Shown here one piece after another: positions 5,951 to 7,246 of a DNA stretch of 7,246 bases (the first letter of the stretch is position 1; every line of letters starts with the position of its first letter). A program made the translations under genes and the position numbers. The stretch lies in assembly GCA_016840595.1 (NCBI GenBank), contig JAEOSA010000096.1, positions 1 through 7,246 on the forward strand. Direction: 5' to 3'. The DNA is from Candidatus Hermodarchaeota archaeon. GTDB lineage: Archaea > Asgardarchaeota > Hermodarchaeia > Hermodarchaeales > Hermodarchaeaceae. The notes beneath the pieces were generated by a model, which did not search any database, had not been told where the DNA came from, and worked only from the letters and a program-made list of their open reading frames with translations.

Positions 5951-6055
5951 TCAGGGAGTGAGGTTATGACAGCGGGAGGTCATCGGAGGATTCAATTAGC
6001 CGGGGCTTTCCGTCATCAGTCCTGATTATAATGGCTTTTCAGGAATACGATTAAA

Positions 6056-7246
6056 ATGAACCGCTTTCCATTTACCAAATGGTGTGGAATTAGCCTAATT
6101 CTTTTACTTTCTTTCTCGTTTGTTTTTCCCCTACTAATTCCACCGTCGTTTTCACGGTCGAATACGGCTAGTGCAAAAATAGGGCCTATTGGGTCTTTTG
6201 CCACTAATCTGGTTGTTCCTCAACCGGCTAGCCCAAAATATCTGATTATTTCACCCAATAACACTTGGGTCGAATCTTTCGCCTTGTGGAAGGATTTGAA
6301 AGGTGTACCCACCCAAGTGACAAATATCTCGGCAATCCAAACCCAATATCCTCTTAGTCCCACAATCCGTGATACTGCCGAACAAATCTGGAATTACATT
6401 CATGGTGTGTATACGAGCGTTTCACCATCTACACTCCAGTGGGTTCTGCTTATCGGAGATAATACCACGCTCCCCTCACGTTATGTATATCTCCCTGACA
6501 CAACAGAGTGGACAAATCTCAGTCCCACCCTTAAACCCACCGACTTCTACTACTCCGTGATGGACGACTCCAACTGGGATGATGACAACGATGGACGCTG
6601 GGGTGAATGCAACACCTTCAATGTGGGTGGACCCACTACTGATGAAATTGGGGACTGGATCCCTGATGTCTATGTAGGTCGGATTCCCTTCAATGACCAA
6701 ACGATCGTGACCAATATACTCAACAAAACAATTACCTATTCTCGTAATCCGACGAGTTATTCTTCCACGGGTTGGGACACCTTCCTGTTAGCTGGCGCTT
6801 TAAGCAACTATGATGAAGAAGTCTCAGGCTGGTATGATGGGGACTATACGGACGAAGCAGAACTAAGTGACTATATCAACGACAATATCATTCCAAATTA
6901 TTACAATAAGTTCCGCTTCTATGAAGACCGCTTCTTTGTTTGGAACTACTCTACCCCCAATTCCTTTGAAAAACTAAACAACACAGCAGTCTTTCAAGGA
7001 TTAAACGCCTACTCACCAGCTCTCGTTAATCTGGCAGGACATGGCAGTCCAACTGATATGCAGCGAAAATACGACTCTAGTGGTCTACCCTATGCTACAT
7101 ACTTCAACCGCGCTTCTCCTGCTTGGAATGTCAACGTTACTGGAATCGCTATTGGTGATCCCGATAACGATAACTTCAACGAAATCGTGTATACGCATAA
7201 TGCTGGTACTCCCGCTAGTGCTCTAAACGGGACCATCTGGATGGCA
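6056..7246 (+). CDS. Secreted C25 (gingipain-like) cysteine peptidase, N-terminal part (runs off right edge)
   Basis: Cysteine peptidase of the caspase-like C25/gingipain group, probably acting outside the cell. The frame is open for 397 codons to the right edge. Residues 1-40 look like a signal peptide: Lys at 8, a hydrophobic core at about 10-28 and an A-S-A cleavage site at 38-40. The C25 core follows: VLLIGDN (131-137), a calcium-type loop DDDNDGRWGE (175-184), PDVYVGRIPF (203-212) and the catalytic His in NLAGHGSP (H329). The catalytic Cys is not yet reached. After the His, the segment GIAIGDPDNDNFNEIVY (about 363-379) has the DxDxD...E look of an FG-GAP/VCBS propeller blade, which suggests an inserted domain. 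An in-frame TAA at 6029-6031 makes ATG 6056 the only good start; AGGA lies 11 bases upstream, a weak site. Confidence 0.88.
   Translation, partial: MNRFPFTKWCGISLILLLSFSFVFPLLIPPSFSRSNTASAKIGPIGSFATNLVVPQPASPKYLIISPNNTWVESFALWKDLKGVPTQVTNISAIQTQYPLSPTIRDTAEQIWNYIHGVYTSVSPSTLQWVLLIGDNTTLPSRYVYLPDTTEWTNLSPTLKPTDFYYSVMDDSNWDDDNDGRWGECNTFNVGGPTTDEIGDWIPDVYVGRIPFNDQTIVTNILNKTITYSRNPTSYSSTGWDTFLLAGALSNYDEEVSGWYDGDYTDEAELSDYINDNIIPNYYNKFRFYEDRFFVWNYSTPNSFEKLNNTAVFQGLNAYSPALVNLAGHGSPTDMQRKYDSSGLPYATYFNRASPAWNVNVTGIAIGDPDNDNFNEIVYTHNAGTPASALNGTIWMA

Larger units (their letters stand above)
5725..6055. other. Divergent intergenic region between membrane protein and peptidase genes
   Basis: These 331 bases carry the leader and promoter of the leftward 407-residue gene (up to about 5809), an AT-rich centre with a short inverted repeat (AATTG at 5822-5826, CAATT at 5834-5838), and the leader of the rightward peptidase gene with weak TATA-like elements and a 19-codon open frame. 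I see no RNA gene or other conserved structure. Confidence 0.6.

Noticed and set aside
6476..6700. Minus-strand frame opposite the peptidase
   Set aside because: It overlaps conserved C25 motifs on the other strand and has no recognisable content.
1..7246. CRISPR array, tRNA, rRNA, insertion sequence or transposase
   Set aside because: I looked for regularly spaced repeats, cloverleaf-type sequences and flanking inverted repeats with transposase motifs and saw none; the only repeated DNA is the Ala-Pro tract and the duplicated promoter block.

Overview
The window looks like a chromosomal segment of an archaeon, AT-leaning and moderately coding-dense. Several genes are preceded by archaeal BRE/TATA-like elements (purine/A-rich block followed by TTTATAG or TTATAG), and ribosome-binding sites are of the GGTGA, GAGGT or GGGAGGT kind. 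GTG and TTG starts appear likely, and each gene seems to be transcribed alone. A secreted gingipain-type peptidase carrying a propeller-like segment would fit an Asgard-type lineage such as Thorarchaeota, but that placement is a guess from gene style. No rRNA or marker gene is present to fix it.

Layout: six genes lie on the minus strand (1-5724) and one on the plus strand (6056 to the right edge). From the left they are: the N-terminal part of an FMN-dependent nitroreductase (runs off the left edge); an unrecognised 236-residue protein with a coiled coil, a long Ala-Pro linker and a helical C-terminal domain; an OsmC/Ohr-family thiol peroxidase-like protein with two Cys; an AMP-forming long-chain acyl-CoA synthetase with all core motifs; and two tandem paralogous membrane proteins of 256 and 407 residues that I cannot assign to a known family. 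After a 331-base divergent intergenic region comes a secreted C25 (gingipain-like) peptidase that runs off the right edge.

The minus-strand genes are separated by about 110-140 bases (46 between the two paralogs), and most have their own candidate promoter, so this is a run of single-gene units rather than one operon. Nitroreductase and OsmC both suggest redox or detoxification work. The acyl-CoA synthetase activates fatty acids, but no beta-oxidation partner is present. The most novel-looking content is the tandem membrane-protein pair, which shares both a cytosolic-looking domain with a GHPYQ motif and a nearly duplicated promoter block. Next are the Ala-Pro linker protein and the peptidase, in which an FG-GAP-like segment follows the catalytic His before any catalytic Cys is reached. 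There is no tRNA, rRNA, CRISPR array or insertion sequence in the window.
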